A stretch of DNA of 26,495 bases from CAZODA01 sp964578485. Its GTDB lineage: Bacteria; Bacteroidota; Bacteroidia; Bacteroidales; Marinilabiliaceae. Where the stretch lies: the NCBI GenBank assembly GCA_964578485.1, contig CAZODA010000045.1, positions 1 through 26,495 of the forward strand. Reading direction: 5' to 3'. The first letter of the stretch is position 1. Each line of letters starts with the position of its first letter. This document shows, in pieces, positions 17,554 through 26,456 of this stretch. Position numbers and translations under genes: made by a program. The notes beneath the pieces are model-generated. The model ran no database searches. It was not told where the DNA came from and saw only the letters and a list, made by a program, of their open reading frames with translations.

Positions 17554-19509
17554 TTACCAGCCTGGATTTTGAACTAATTTCCCATTTCTGTCCATTACAT
17601 ACTGATCAATTGGATAGAAATACATTTTATTTGAAAAAGTTCTTTTCATAGATACTTCAGTATTCCAAACTCTAACAGTGTAAAACTTTTGACGTTCAGA
17701 TACATTTGCACTCACATCCATTCCGGTAATCGGCCTATTATATGCATCAAAGGCATCTTTCCATCTTCTTAAGTCATAATATCTATGATCTTCAAAAGCA
17801 AACTCTACTTTTCTTTCCTGCTTTATCAAATTTTTCATGGTTTGATAATCATTGGCTTCAGTTTCAGTAATTCCGGGTAATCCGGCTCTATATCTAACCA
17901 TATTAAAATATTTTATTATCTCAGATACATCTCTGCTTACTGTTATACCACTTTCACTATCAGTAAAGCTCCCTTCCATTTCATTCATCGCTTCAACATA
18001 TCCTAATAATACTTCTGCATAACGGATTATCGGGAATGTTTTTGATTTCCTTGTTCCATTCCAATGATTAATATCTTCCTGATGGATGTATTTTCTTGAA
18101 GTATATCCTGTTCTATTATAATCAACTTTGTAAATACCCGAAGGTTGTGAATTACCATCTTTATAGTAATTGGCTACAAAGTTTTTCAGGGGTTCAGATC
18201 CCCTAAAAGATGTACCTGGCCATACACAATAATTAAATCCAATGGAGGCATAAAATCTTGGCTCCCTATTATCATGCATATGCGCTCTATCAGGACTTAA
18301 CACATAATCTTCTGAGAATGTCAAACCGCTACCAACAGCTGTCCAAGATTTTTCTTGTTCAGTTGCTTCACTATATTGCCTTCCATCGGCCATTCTATAT
18401 GAATCAATCATATCTTGTGTTACACTATAACCATTAATCCCTCCTAAAGGATTAGGATATACTGTCCAATCATCACCATCATTTCTAACTGCATAATATA
18501 TAAGCTCCTTATTATGTATTGGTAGTATAGAGCCATCAAATATTGTTTTATAAGATTTATATGGGTCTATGTTTCCGGCACCATTTGGATAATCAGCACT
18601 TGGTACAGTTGATGGTAATGGAAGAGTGCCTATACCTTTTGATGATACAATTTTAGGTGTCAGATTTAATTCATATCTTCCCATATTAATAATCTGTTTA
18701 AAAGTAGCTGCAGCTCGACCCCATTTTTCATTATCAACTTCTTGATTTATATAAAATGTGCCATCAGAACGCTTCCAATCAGAGTAATATGTATTTCCAT
18801 TAAATAAAGGACTTGCATTATATAATTCTATTCTTGCCTTTAATGCTAGAGCAGCACCTCTTGTAGGAACATATTGATCTACCTCTTCCCTATCTTCAGG
18901 TAAAAGCTGAGTAGCTCTAATTAAATCATCAGTAACATATTGAACACAATCTTCAAAAGAAGATCTTTCAATGGATGCTCTTTCAGCACTTTCATCTGAA
19001 TCAAAAGCTTTATTAGGAACAATTACCACCGGTCCATACATTCTCATTAAACTATAATAAAAATATGCCCTTAAGAAATGTGCACGCCCTGTATAATCTC
19101 TTCTTTCTAAATCTGTCAACTCCTTACATTCGCCTATACGTTCAATTAAAATATTGGCTTTTCTAATACCTTTATAAAAGTGTCCCCAAGGATTAAATCC
19201 ATATGTAGCTCGTGGTGTTACCTGGTCCACCATAAAATACATAGATCTATGGTTCCAATCAACCCAAGGAGCAAAGGCCTCATCTGTTGCCAAACCACTT
19301 GGGAAACTTGCAGCTGTAATTAATTTTGACTCATCATATAGAAATGATGCAGTACCATTTATATATTCAAGTACACGTTGTTTTGAAACAAAAATTGAAT
19401 CAATTGTCACTTTATCATATATATATTCATCAATATCAAGATAATCCTCACAAGATATTAAATGAAAGGAAGCTGCTATTATTAAAATATAAATAAATAC
19501 TTTTCTCAT
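17554..19509 (-). CDS. susD: SusD/RagB-family glycan-binding lipoprotein
   Basis: 651 residues from the chosen start. The SusD/RagB fold is an alpha-helical TPR-rich lipoprotein that forms the lid on SusC at the outer membrane. The visible signs are a lipoprotein signal (SFHLISC, C20), the helical motif GRAHFLRAYFYYSLMRMYGPVVIVP, ALALKARIELYNASPLF, and the C-terminal FAFEDHRYYDLRRWKDAF followed by YPIDQYVMDRNGKLVQNPGW. All are hallmark positions of the family. An ATG four codons upstream (19519-19521) directly abuts the SusC stop codon. I prefer 19509 because it gives a Met-Arg-Lys start normal for a lipoprotein signal. Either way the gene is translationally close to SusC. At about 650 residues it is on the large side for the family. 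The inferred substrate is arabinoxylan oligosaccharides, from the neighbouring enzymes. Confidence 0.95.
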   Translation of the reverse strand: MRKVFIYILIIAASFHLISCEDYLDIDEYIYDKVTIDSIFVSKQRVLEYINGTASFLYDESKLITAASFPSGLATDEAFAPWVDWNHRSMYFMVDQVTPRATYGFNPWGHFYKGIRKANILIERIGECKELTDLERRDYTGRAHFLRAYFYYSLMRMYGPVVIVPNKAFDSDESAERASIERSSFEDCVQYVTDDLIRATQLLPEDREEVDQYVPTRGAALALKARIELYNASPLFNGNTYYSDWKRSDGTFYINQEVDNEKWGRAAATFKQIINMGRYELNLTPKIVSSKGIGTLPLPSTVPSADYPNGAGNIDPYKSYKTIFDGSILPIHNKELIYYAVRNDGDDWTVYPNPLGGINGYSVTQDMIDSYRMADGRQYSEATEQEKSWTAVGSGLTFSEDYVLSPDRAHMHDNREPRFYASIGFNYCVWPGTSFRGSEPLKNFVANYYKDGNSQPSGIYKVDYNRTGYTSRKYIHQEDINHWNGTRKSKTFPIIRYAEVLLGYVEAMNEMEGSFTDSESGITVSRDVSEIIKYFNMVRYRAGLPGITETEANDYQTMKNLIKQERKVEFAFEDHRYYDLRRWKDAFDAYNRPITGMDVSANVSERQKFYTVRVWNTEVSMKRTFSNKMYFYPIDQYVMDRNGKLVQNPGW

Positions 19510-19521
19510 AATTAACAACAT

Positions 19522-22500
19522 TTAAAATTTAAGATTTAACTGTAATGTATATACTCTTTGTATAGGATATGCTGCACCATTACCGGATGCTTGAGCCGGA
19601 TCAAAATTTTTAACTTTGTCCCATACATATAAATTGTCACCTATAAGACTTATAACAGCATCTTGAACACCAAACCTTTTCAAATATTTTACATCCGGAC
19701 TATAAGAAAGGTGAACATTTTTTAATCGCAAATACCTACCATCATTTAACCAAAATGTTGATGGCCTATTATTATTAGCATTATTACCATATGTTAATCG
19801 TGGAAATTTTGCATTAGGATTTTCAGTTGAAGGATCTCCTGAAATCTCAGATGATGTCCAACGATTTTCCTGTAATGCAACTTCATCTAAAATATTTCCT
19901 GTTTCTCTTCCTACAAATGGGAAGAAACCGGCGCCTGAGCTAAAATATTTTACTTTTTCTACTCCTTCAAACAGAACATTCAAATTCCATTTTCTCCAAT
20001 TAAATTCTGCTGCAAATCCATACTGAATTTGCGGCAAATTTGAAAAACCTAATGGAACCACATCATAATCATCAATAACTCCATCGCCATTTATATCTTT
20101 ATATTTTATATCGCCTGGTAACACTTCCCTTTCAAAAACTTGCCTTGGGCTATTCATAATTTCATCTTCATCTTTAAATAGACCTAATGCAACTAATCCT
20201 CTATTTATTCCCCATTGATAACCAACAGCTGTTTGATAAGGATATCTAACAATAGACTCTTCAAATTCTAAAATTTCATTCTTGGATTGTGTTAAGTTTG
20301 CGCGCAATACTAAATATGAATCTTTTGAAAATGTTTGCATAAATGATATATTCCCATCAACACCCCAACTTTTCATTTTACCCACATTAGCCCATGGTAA
20401 TGTAACTAAACCAATCTCTTCAGGTACACTGGCACGTTGTTGATAAATTCCGGAACGTATATCTTGGAAAATATCTACAGTCATTTCAAATTTGTTTCTA
20501 TAAAATTTAGTATCAATTCCAAAGTTTGCTTTATTTGAAGTTTCCCAACGTAAGTTGCTTGAACCTACTTGAGTTTCTGTAATACCCTGACCTGTATTCC
20601 ATTGACTACCATCAGTAGTTCCCATTAATGTTAAATAAGGAAATCGCACTGAGTCGTCTCCGGTTAATCTATCGTTTCCTACTACCCCATATGATCCTCT
20701 GAATTTAAGGAAGTTAATAAAAGAAATATTGTCTTTTACAAAACTATATTGAGTCGGTACCCAACCTAAAGAAATTGCAGGAAAAGTACCAAATCGCTTT
20801 CCCTTTTCAAATGCTTCCGAACCTGTATAACCAATATTACCTTCTACTAAATATGTATCCTTCCACGAGTATGTTGCACGTCCTGAAAAGCTCATATATC
20901 GTTTAGGTATAGCTGTTAAATCAGTTGAAAATCTTGAACTGATATAATCTTGCATGTAAAAATGCGCTAAAGCTGTAACCCTATGATCGATTCCAAATAC
21001 GCGGTCATAATCGAAATGAGACTCAAAATAAATCTTTCTGTCTATTTCTGTATCTCTAAAGTAATAAGGTTCTTGTGCATCTCTCTTCTTTTCTAAATCA
21101 AGTGAACCGTCTCTCAAACGTTTTTTAGAATAATATAATGCAGGAGATTTAGGACGTCCTGACCACATCTGATTATTTGCATATAAATTAAACAATGCAG
21201 CAAAAGACAATCCTTTTGTTATAACAGCTAAATCTTGGCGAAACTGAACATTTAGATTATTAGTATTTCTATAATAATTTCTATATCCTGTATGATTCAA
21301 TAATACATAAGGACTCACCTGATCATTGAACTCCCCATAAGCCGGAAGTTCTCCGGTTGAAAAACGTAAGGGAACAGTAACAGGTGTCAAGTTTGCTTGT
21401 GCATCCCATAAGGCTTGACTACTATCACCATATCCCGGATAATTTTGTCCAACTAATATGTTTTCCAATCCCAATGTTAAAACAGATGTAGGAGTTAAAT
21501 TAATATCAACATTAGCTCTAAAATTATATTGATTGTAATTTACATTGGTATCATATTTATTTACTCCTTTATCTTGTTTAAAGATTGCCTCTTTATTTAA
21601 AATCCCTAAACTGATATAATACCTTGCAACTTGTCCACCACCAGAAGCACCGAGGTGATATTGCTGATTCCATGAATAATCCTTAAGTATAACATCGCGC
21701 CAATTCACATTAGGATGAATATCAGGATCTAATCCATTTTTAAAAAGAACTAAATCCATTTCACTGTATACCGGATTCATACCACGTGATAAGGCTGCTT
21801 CATTAGCTAAATAAGCGTAAGTATTTGCATCTACATATTGTGGCATACGAGGTGAATGCGAAATACCTGCATTGGCTTTAACATTTATAGATAATTTTCC
21901 GGCAACTCCCTTTTTTGTAGTCACTAAAACAACACCATTAGCACCACGGACACCATATACCGCAGTTGCAGAAGCATCTTTTAATATTGAAAAACTTTCA
22001 ATATCCTCAGGATCCAAAGTATTTAAATTACCTTCTACCCCATCAATTAAAATTAAGGCACTAGACCCTGCTCCAAAAGTACTTATACCTCTAATCCAGA
22101 ACTCGGAAAAATCTCTTCCCGGTTCACCACTACGAGTAACTGAAATAATTCCGGGTATTCTTCCACCTAACATATTAGTTACTGATGTTGCAGGTACTCT
22201 AAGATCTTTTGCATCAATATTAGATATTGCTCCAACAACAGATACTTTTCTTTGTGTTCCCCGACCAACAACAACTACCTCATCCATATCACTAGATAAT
22301 TCTGTAAGAACAACACGCATCCTTTCATCTGGTCTTTCAATTTTTATCTCTTGCACTTCAAATCCAATGAAAGAAAAAACCAAGGTCTCACCGGATGAAA
22401 TATTTGTCAACTTAAATCTTCCATCGGTATCAGAAATTGTACCTACCATTGGATTCTCTTTGACAATTATATTAACACCGATTAGTTCCTCCCCCTTTTC

Positions 22501-22608
22501 AGTCATAATAAGACCACCAACAGTTATATCAGATTGTGCAAACAGCAGATTTATTGACATAAATAATAATAAGCCTACTGTATTTATAATTTTGAATTTC
22601 ATATTCAT
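19522..22608 (-). CDS. susC: SusC/RagA-family TonB-dependent outer-membrane transporter
   Basis: 1028 residues. The signal peptide ends near LLFAQS. A carboxypeptidase-D-like regulatory domain spans about 27-105 (GVNIIVKENPMVGTISDTDGRFKL). A TonB-box-like DEVVVVG follows, then the plug (about 120-235) with GRIPGIISV, DGVEGNLNTLDPEDIESFSILKD and VYGVRGANGVVLVTTKKG. The rest is the beta-barrel and ends with aromatic LQLNLKF. There is no STN domain, so control is by the hybrid two-component regulator rather than an anti-sigma system. It lies 22 bp after the IPT/NHL gene, and its stop codon touches the first possible ATG of SusD. It imports oligosaccharides across the outer membrane together with SusD. 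A second ATG at codon 3 is an equally possible start. Confidence 0.97.
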   Translation of the reverse strand: MNMKFKIINTVGLLLFMSINLLFAQSDITVGGLIMTEKGEELIGVNIIVKENPMVGTISDTDGRFKLTNISSGETLVFSFIGFEVQEIKIERPDERMRVVLTELSSDMDEVVVVGRGTQRKVSVVGAISNIDAKDLRVPATSVTNMLGGRIPGIISVTRSGEPGRDFSEFWIRGISTFGAGSSALILIDGVEGNLNTLDPEDIESFSILKDASATAVYGVRGANGVVLVTTKKGVAGKLSINVKANAGISHSPRMPQYVDANTYAYLANEAALSRGMNPVYSEMDLVLFKNGLDPDIHPNVNWRDVILKDYSWNQQYHLGASGGGQVARYYISLGILNKEAIFKQDKGVNKYDTNVNYNQYNFRANVDINLTPTSVLTLGLENILVGQNYPGYGDSSQALWDAQANLTPVTVPLRFSTGELPAYGEFNDQVSPYVLLNHTGYRNYYRNTNNLNVQFRQDLAVITKGLSFAALFNLYANNQMWSGRPKSPALYYSKKRLRDGSLDLEKKRDAQEPYYFRDTEIDRKIYFESHFDYDRVFGIDHRVTALAHFYMQDYISSRFSTDLTAIPKRYMSFSGRATYSWKDTYLVEGNIGYTGSEAFEKGKRFGTFPAISLGWVPTQYSFVKDNISFINFLKFRGSYGVVGNDRLTGDDSVRFPYLTLMGTTDGSQWNTGQGITETQVGSSNLRWETSNKANFGIDTKFYRNKFEMTVDIFQDIRSGIYQQRASVPEEIGLVTLPWANVGKMKSWGVDGNISFMQTFSKDSYLVLRANLTQSKNEILEFEESIVRYPYQTAVGYQWGINRGLVALGLFKDEDEIMNSPRQVFEREVLPGDIKYKDINGDGVIDDYDVVPLGFSNLPQIQYGFAAEFNWRKWNLNVLFEGVEKVKYFSSGAGFFPFVGRETGNILDEVALQENRWTSSEISGDPSTENPNAKFPRLTYGNNANNNRPSTFWLNDGRYLRLKNVHLSYSPDVKYLKRFGVQDAVISLIGDNLYVWDKVKNFDPAQASGNGAAYPIQRVYTLQLNLKF

Positions 22609-22630
22609 ATTAATTTTAATTCTACATTAA

Positions 22631-23956
22631 TTATTCGATAGAAAGTTTTCTAACAGCACCATCCCAACCACCAGCTATATAGAAGTTATCTTCAAAATCA
22701 ACTGCTATATCTTGAGGTGAATTAAATCTGGAGTCTAATGGATCACCATTGATTTCTCCTGAAGAACCCGGTCTACCGGCTACAACTTCAACTAAATCTC
22801 CTGAGATTTGAGATATAAAGTTACCTGAGCGATTTACAACAAAAATATCTCCCTCAGATGTTACAGCCATTCCATGGGGACCTATAAACTGAGCATCAGT
22901 CAATCTGTGACCTCCGGTACTACCAGTACCATTAAATCCGGCATAACGACTTACATCGGTATAAAGAAGTCCATCCTCTTCATATACAGGGCTAAACCTA
23001 TAAATACCATGCTCGTTAGGAAAAGATGCGAAGAAACAATTATGAAATTTGCTCCATACGACATGGCTTCTATCAGAATAATTTGTAGGTAAATTTGGTC
23101 CACGTAAAAGAACACGAGAATATGATCTATCCTTCAAATCAATTTCAAAAAAATCAGCAGTAGCAGATAAGGTATATAAATAATCATCATCATCTGCGCA
23201 CTGAATAGAAAAAATGTTGCTAGATGCATCACTTTGTGCAATCTGAATACCCGTAACAGTTTGAGTCCAACCATCAGCTCGCGAATATGAGTAAATATGA
23301 TGTTGATCTCCCCAATGACCAATAGTATAGAACTTTTCTCTTGTGTTGTCAACGGCAGGAGTACCACCAGCAACATTAGGGCCGGTTGCAAGTGTGATAA
23401 CTTTATTATCATCCAAAGAAACTAGGCGAACGCGATTTTCCCACCAAGATTCAATAACAACAATATTATCACCATTTTGCCCTTTTACAGTAGCAATACA
23501 AGATGGTTCTTTAAAACGAGCTGCATTAATGTCACCATCTATATATTCACGATTACCCATAAAACCGGCAATAGTTTTAACAGAACGAGTCTGTTTATAC
23601 TTAAAGCGCAAGTCAGCATCTGAGATACTATCATTTCCAATAACTACAGATATCAAATTATTTCCTGGAGATTGTTTTGGAACGACTCCCATAATACTCT
23701 GACCATCAGTTGCAACTAATATTGCCAATTTATTCCCAAAATAGACTTTCATATCATCTAACTCCCCCTTAAAATTACCTGTGAGAACAAAAGTCTGATC
23801 TATACCACCATAATCAGGCATAATTCTCTCAACCAAAAGAGGCTTACTAGGATCATATTTATTTTCAATTTCAGGAAAAATGACTATTTCATTTTTATCT
23901 CCACAGGAAAAAAAGAGAAGAAAAAATGAAAACAATAACAACAATTTACTTTTCAT
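22631..23956 (-). CDS. IPT/TIG and NHL-repeat surface lipoprotein
   Basis: 441 residues with a lipoprotein signal (FFLLFFSC, C18). An IPT/TIG immunoglobulin-like domain spans about 40-120 (VERIMPDYGGIDQTFVLTGNF, VYFGNKLAILVATD). An NHL-type beta-propeller fills about 125-441, seen in motifs such as TIAGFMGNREYIDGD, ARFKEPSCIATV, FIGPHGMAVTSEGDIFVVNRSG and RFNSPQDIAVDFEDNFYIAGG. Proteins of this build are common in Bacteroidota PULs and are thought to bind glycans at the cell surface; no catalytic residues are visible. Here it is the first gene of the unit, ahead of SusC, although such genes more often follow SusD. It lies 22 bp before SusC and faces a 529-bp intergenic region with the presumed promoter. 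Confidence 0.88.
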   Translation of the reverse strand: MKSKLLLLFSFFLLFFSCGDKNEIVIFPEIENKYDPSKPLLVERIMPDYGGIDQTFVLTGNFKGELDDMKVYFGNKLAILVATDGQSIMGVVPKQSPGNNLISVVIGNDSISDADLRFKYKQTRSVKTIAGFMGNREYIDGDINAARFKEPSCIATVKGQNGDNIVVIESWWENRVRLVSLDDNKVITLATGPNVAGGTPAVDNTREKFYTIGHWGDQHHIYSYSRADGWTQTVTGIQIAQSDASSNIFSIQCADDDDYLYTLSATADFFEIDLKDRSYSRVLLRGPNLPTNYSDRSHVVWSKFHNCFFASFPNEHGIYRFSPVYEEDGLLYTDVSRYAGFNGTGSTGGHRLTDAQFIGPHGMAVTSEGDIFVVNRSGNFISQISGDLVEVVAGRPGSSGEINGDPLDSRFNSPQDIAVDFEDNFYIAGGWDGAVRKLSIE

Positions 23957-24021
23957 AATTTGTTAACATTAATTTTGTTAATAGAAAACATAATTTTTAA
24001 AAAATAAATATCAATATTAAA

Positions 24022-24029
24022 CAAAATTA
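24022..24029 (-). promoter_or_regulatory. candidate -7 element of the IPT/NHL-SusC-SusD unit
   Basis: TAATTTTG on the minus strand matches the TAnnTTTG consensus exactly. It lies 65 bases before the ATG at 23956. No good TTTG is present about 20 bases upstream, which is compatible with an activator-dependent promoter. The call is tentative. Confidence 0.35.
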
Positions 24030-24037
24030 ACACTCGT

Positions 24038-24082
24038 GATTTTAGACACTTTCTTTTAAATTTCAAGTATTTATCTAAAATC
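24038..24082. promoter_or_regulatory. inverted repeat, possible regulator binding site
   Basis: GATTTTAGACA (24038-24048) and TATCTAAAATC (24072-24082) form an inverted repeat of 10 matching positions out of 11, with a 23-base spacer. The left arm ends 8 bases upstream of the candidate -7 element of the SusCD unit. The minus-strand half-site TGTCTAAAAT recurs exactly upstream of the GH43/GH5-GH43 unit. The AraC-type regulator encoded in this locus is a possible binder. This is inference from position and similarity. Confidence 0.35.
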
Positions 24083-24248
24083 GTAAATAAAGTAACTAAT
24101 TAATGAAGAATTGTTAGAGTTAGTTAAAACAAAAAAACTACTCACAACATGCTGATTTTCAGTTTTATAACCTGGCAAGAAGCAAGAGCAACACTTTTAT
24201 TAAAAAGGAGAAAAATTAACAAATTATATCAAAAAATACACTTAGAGT

Positions 24249-24266
24249 AAAATCCGCAAGGATTTT
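24249..24266 (+). terminator. small GCAA-loop hairpin with T tract
   Basis: AAAATCC and GGATTTT form a 7-bp stem closed by a GCAA tetraloop, followed on the plus strand by one more T and then CACTG. It resembles a short terminator, yet no plus-strand gene precedes it in the window. It could end a small RNA or be a remnant. Confidence 0.3.
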
Positions 24267-24485
24267 TCACTGTTTACTTTTGACTGAACACTCTTAACTC
24301 GATACCCAAACTCTATACTGATCTACGTAGGTATTAAATATCGATTATCAATTTTACATTTTTTGGATAAGAGTTTTATTTTTATCAACTTTAAGACAAT
24401 AGATAACTATAGAGCATTTATTGTTTTTTTTAAAAAAAAATAAAAGCTTATTATTTGAATTATTCAACTCAACTATTTTTTTACC

Positions 24486-26042
24486 ATGAGACTATCAAAA
24501 AAAATTATTTTATTTTTTCTCATTCCTGTAGGAATATGTTTTACCGGATGTAAATCACAAAGCAAGCAAAATCAAATACCTATCGTTAAAACAACTAATG
24601 GCACAATTTCAGGCAGTAGTGAAGATGGTGTTTTTATTTTCAGAGGCATTCCTTATGCCAAGGCTGAGAGATTTATGCCTCCACAAGAGCCTGATGCATG
24701 GGATGGAGTGCTCGAATGTAATAAATTTGGATCTGTTGCAAAACAAATAGTTGCTTGGATTCCAGATTCAACTATGAACGAAAAAGATCTATTTAGCGTA
24801 AATGTATGGACACAGGGGATGTCAAATGGCAAAAAACGTTCAGTAATACTTTGGTTGCATGGAGGAGGATTTCATGTAGGAAGCAGCAACGATCCTATGA
24901 CTTATGGGAAAGCATTGGCGAAAAAAGGGGATGTAGTGATGGTATCAGTGAACCACCGACTTAACATCCTCGGTTTTCTTGATTTATCTACCTGTGGTCT
25001 TGATTACGCACAATCGGCAAATGTTGGAATGCTCGATATCGTGAAAGCCTTGGAGTGGATAAAGAATAATATAGAAAATTTTGGAGGTAATCCATCCGAT
25101 GTAACCATCGTAGGTGAATCGGGAGGTGGTGGCAAAGTAGGCACGCTTATGTGTATGCCGGCTGCAAAAGGCTTATTTCACAAAGCCATCATTCAAAGTG
25201 GCACACTACTAAATATAATGACAAAAGAAAAATCGCAAGCCCTTGGTTTAGCTGTGCTTGAAAATTTAGGACTTACAATAGAGGACGTGAAAAAACTTGA
25301 TACCATTCCCTACCTCGATCTTGTAAAAGCAGGAAATGATGCAATAGCACAAATTTCAGGCATTAGAAGACCAGGTTCGGAAACTATGTTTGGATTTGCA
25401 CCTTCTGCCGATGGAGTTGTTTTACTTCAACAACCCTTCAGTCCTTCTTTTGCTGATATCTCGAAAGATATACCCTTAATGATAGGTACCACACTTAACG
25501 AAATGATGAGGACAGCTTATGATGAAATAGACCTGACCATGGAAGAAGCAAAAGATCGCTTAACAAAAAAATATGGTGACAGAACAGATCAATATATCGA
25601 ACTGTTTGCAAAGGCATACCCTGATTTCACAGCTCAAGACCTCCTTTCTATAGATGAAGTTTTCAGACCTTATACGATAAGAACAGCAGATGCAAGAGCC
25701 GTGCAAGAAAATGCCCCGGTGTATACCTATCTTTTAGCATGGAAAAGTCCTGTTGACAATGCTTCAAAAGGTTCATTCCATGGATTGGACATTCCACTGG
25801 CATTTAATAATGTGGATTTAAGACCTGACTGGACAGGCAATTCTCAAGAAGCCTGGGAATTAGCTGATAAAATGAGCTCTGCATGGCTAAACTTTGCAAA
25901 AACAGCCGACCCAAATGTTGAGGGTATACTCCCTCATTGGGAAGCTTATACTGCTGAAAACGGTGCTACAATGTATTTTGATAATGAATGTAAGATTGTA
26001 AATAACCACGATAGAGAATTGATGAATTTTATTAAACCTTAA
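24486..26042 (+). CDS. type-B carboxylesterase lipoprotein (alpha/beta hydrolase)
   Basis: 518 residues with a lipoprotein signal (GICFTGC, C22). The fold is that of carboxylesterase type B. The oxyanion-hole motif is HGGGFHVGS (125-133). The nucleophile is S212 in GESGG, and the rest of the triad is E339 (TTLNEM) and H432 (FHGLDIPLAF). Other family marks are FRGIPYA near the start and ALEWIKNNIENFGGNPSDVTIVG. The length is normal for the family. Within a xylan locus a role in removing acetyl or feruloyl esters from xylan is attractive, but this superfamily is broad and the substrate is not shown by the sequence. The gene is divergent from the PUL, and its base composition looks less AT-rich than the PUL genes. 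It therefore may be an independent neighbour. The next gene starts 12 bp downstream. Confidence 0.92.
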   Translation: MRLSKKIILFFLIPVGICFTGCKSQSKQNQIPIVKTTNGTISGSSEDGVFIFRGIPYAKAERFMPPQEPDAWDGVLECNKFGSVAKQIVAWIPDSTMNEKDLFSVNVWTQGMSNGKKRSVILWLHGGGFHVGSSNDPMTYGKALAKKGDVVMVSVNHRLNILGFLDLSTCGLDYAQSANVGMLDIVKALEWIKNNIENFGGNPSDVTIVGESGGGGKVGTLMCMPAAKGLFHKAIIQSGTLLNIMTKEKSQALGLAVLENLGLTIEDVKKLDTIPYLDLVKAGNDAIAQISGIRRPGSETMFGFAPSADGVVLLQQPFSPSFADISKDIPLMIGTTLNEMMRTAYDEIDLTMEEAKDRLTKKYGDRTDQYIELFAKAYPDFTAQDLLSIDEVFRPYTIRTADARAVQENAPVYTYLLAWKSPVDNASKGSFHGLDIPLAFNNVDLRPDWTGNSQEAWELADKMSSAWLNFAKTADPNVEGILPHWEAYTAENGATMYFDNECKIVNNHDRELMNFIKP

Positions 26043-26054
26043 AATAATTATGAT

Positions 26055-26399
26055 ATGAAAAAATGGTTTGTTGTCACTCAGCTGATTGTTTGCTTGTTAG
26101 CAATAGTATATTTTAGATTCATCACCATTGATGTTAATTTTATGAGTAATTGGGGACTATACTTTTTTATAGTTCCCCTCGTTTTCTCATTTGCGCTACT
26201 GTTTTCAAAAAAAGAAACATTACTAAAACTTTTACTTGGAGTTTCTATTGGTGGAATAATAACCATTATGTTATATCGTGGTTCTTGGACGGAAGGATTC
26301 GTGCTTTTAAAACTCTTAGCTTTTATTTGTGGAGTAGCTCTTTCTTATATTGAATATATCTTTGTTAAGAAGGCAAGTTTTAATGAGCAAATTAGTTGA
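26055..26399 (+). CDS. small integral membrane protein, function unknown
   Basis: 114 residues, which I do not recognise. It has about four hydrophobic helices (roughly residues 4-22, 33-50, 58-75 and 81-103), with short charged links such as SKKETLLK and YRGSW. No catalytic motif is visible. It starts 12 bp after the esterase stop codon, so the two are likely co-transcribed. Its stop codon overlaps the beginning of an octamer repeat. It seems a true gene because its start position fits, it has a membrane-protein composition, and no competing frame is credible. Confidence 0.75.
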   Translation: MKKWFVVTQLIVCLLAIVYFRFITIDVNFMSNWGLYFFIVPLVFSFALLFSKKETLLKLLLGVSIGGIITIMLYRGSWTEGFVLLKLLAFICGVALSYIEYIFVKKASFNEQIS

Positions 26400-26456
26400 T
26401 GTGATGAAGTGATGATGTGATGATGTGATGATGTGATGAAGTGATGATTAGTTGAT
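26393..26456. repeat. tandem repeat of an 8-base unit
   Basis: Six units of GTGATGA(A/T) run without interruption from 26401 to 26448. They are flanked on each side by TAGTTGAT (26393-26400 and 26449-26456), making eight related octamers in 64 bases. It begins at the stop codon of the membrane protein gene. Such slippage-prone repeats can vary in copy number. No coding role is evident. Confidence 0.9.

Larger units (their letters stand above)
23957..24485. other. 529-bp divergent intergenic region between the PUL and the esterase pair
   Basis: There is no convincing gene on either strand. The left 130 bp holds a candidate -7 element and an inverted repeat for the PUL. The middle holds a small GCAA-loop hairpin (24249-24266) and an 8-base palindrome CTACGTAG (24323-24330). 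The right end is extremely AT-rich with a run of T then A at about 24425-24441. It must contain the esterase promoter, but I find no clean -33/-7 pair there. The region is long enough for a small RNA or a long leader, though I cannot show one. Confidence 0.6.

Noticed and set aside
21872..22630. Plus-strand open frame of 252 codons
   Set aside because: It lies antisense to the SusC N-terminal and plug regions, which are strongly conserved on the minus strand. The translation is low-complexity and has no recognisable domain.
23343..23702. Plus-strand open frame of 119 codons
   Set aside because: It is antisense to the IPT/NHL gene; the minus-strand frame has clear domains and a lipoprotein signal.
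26393..26456. Possible CRISPR-like array
   Set aside because: The units are 8 bases long and directly abut one another without spacers, so this is a simple tandem repeat.
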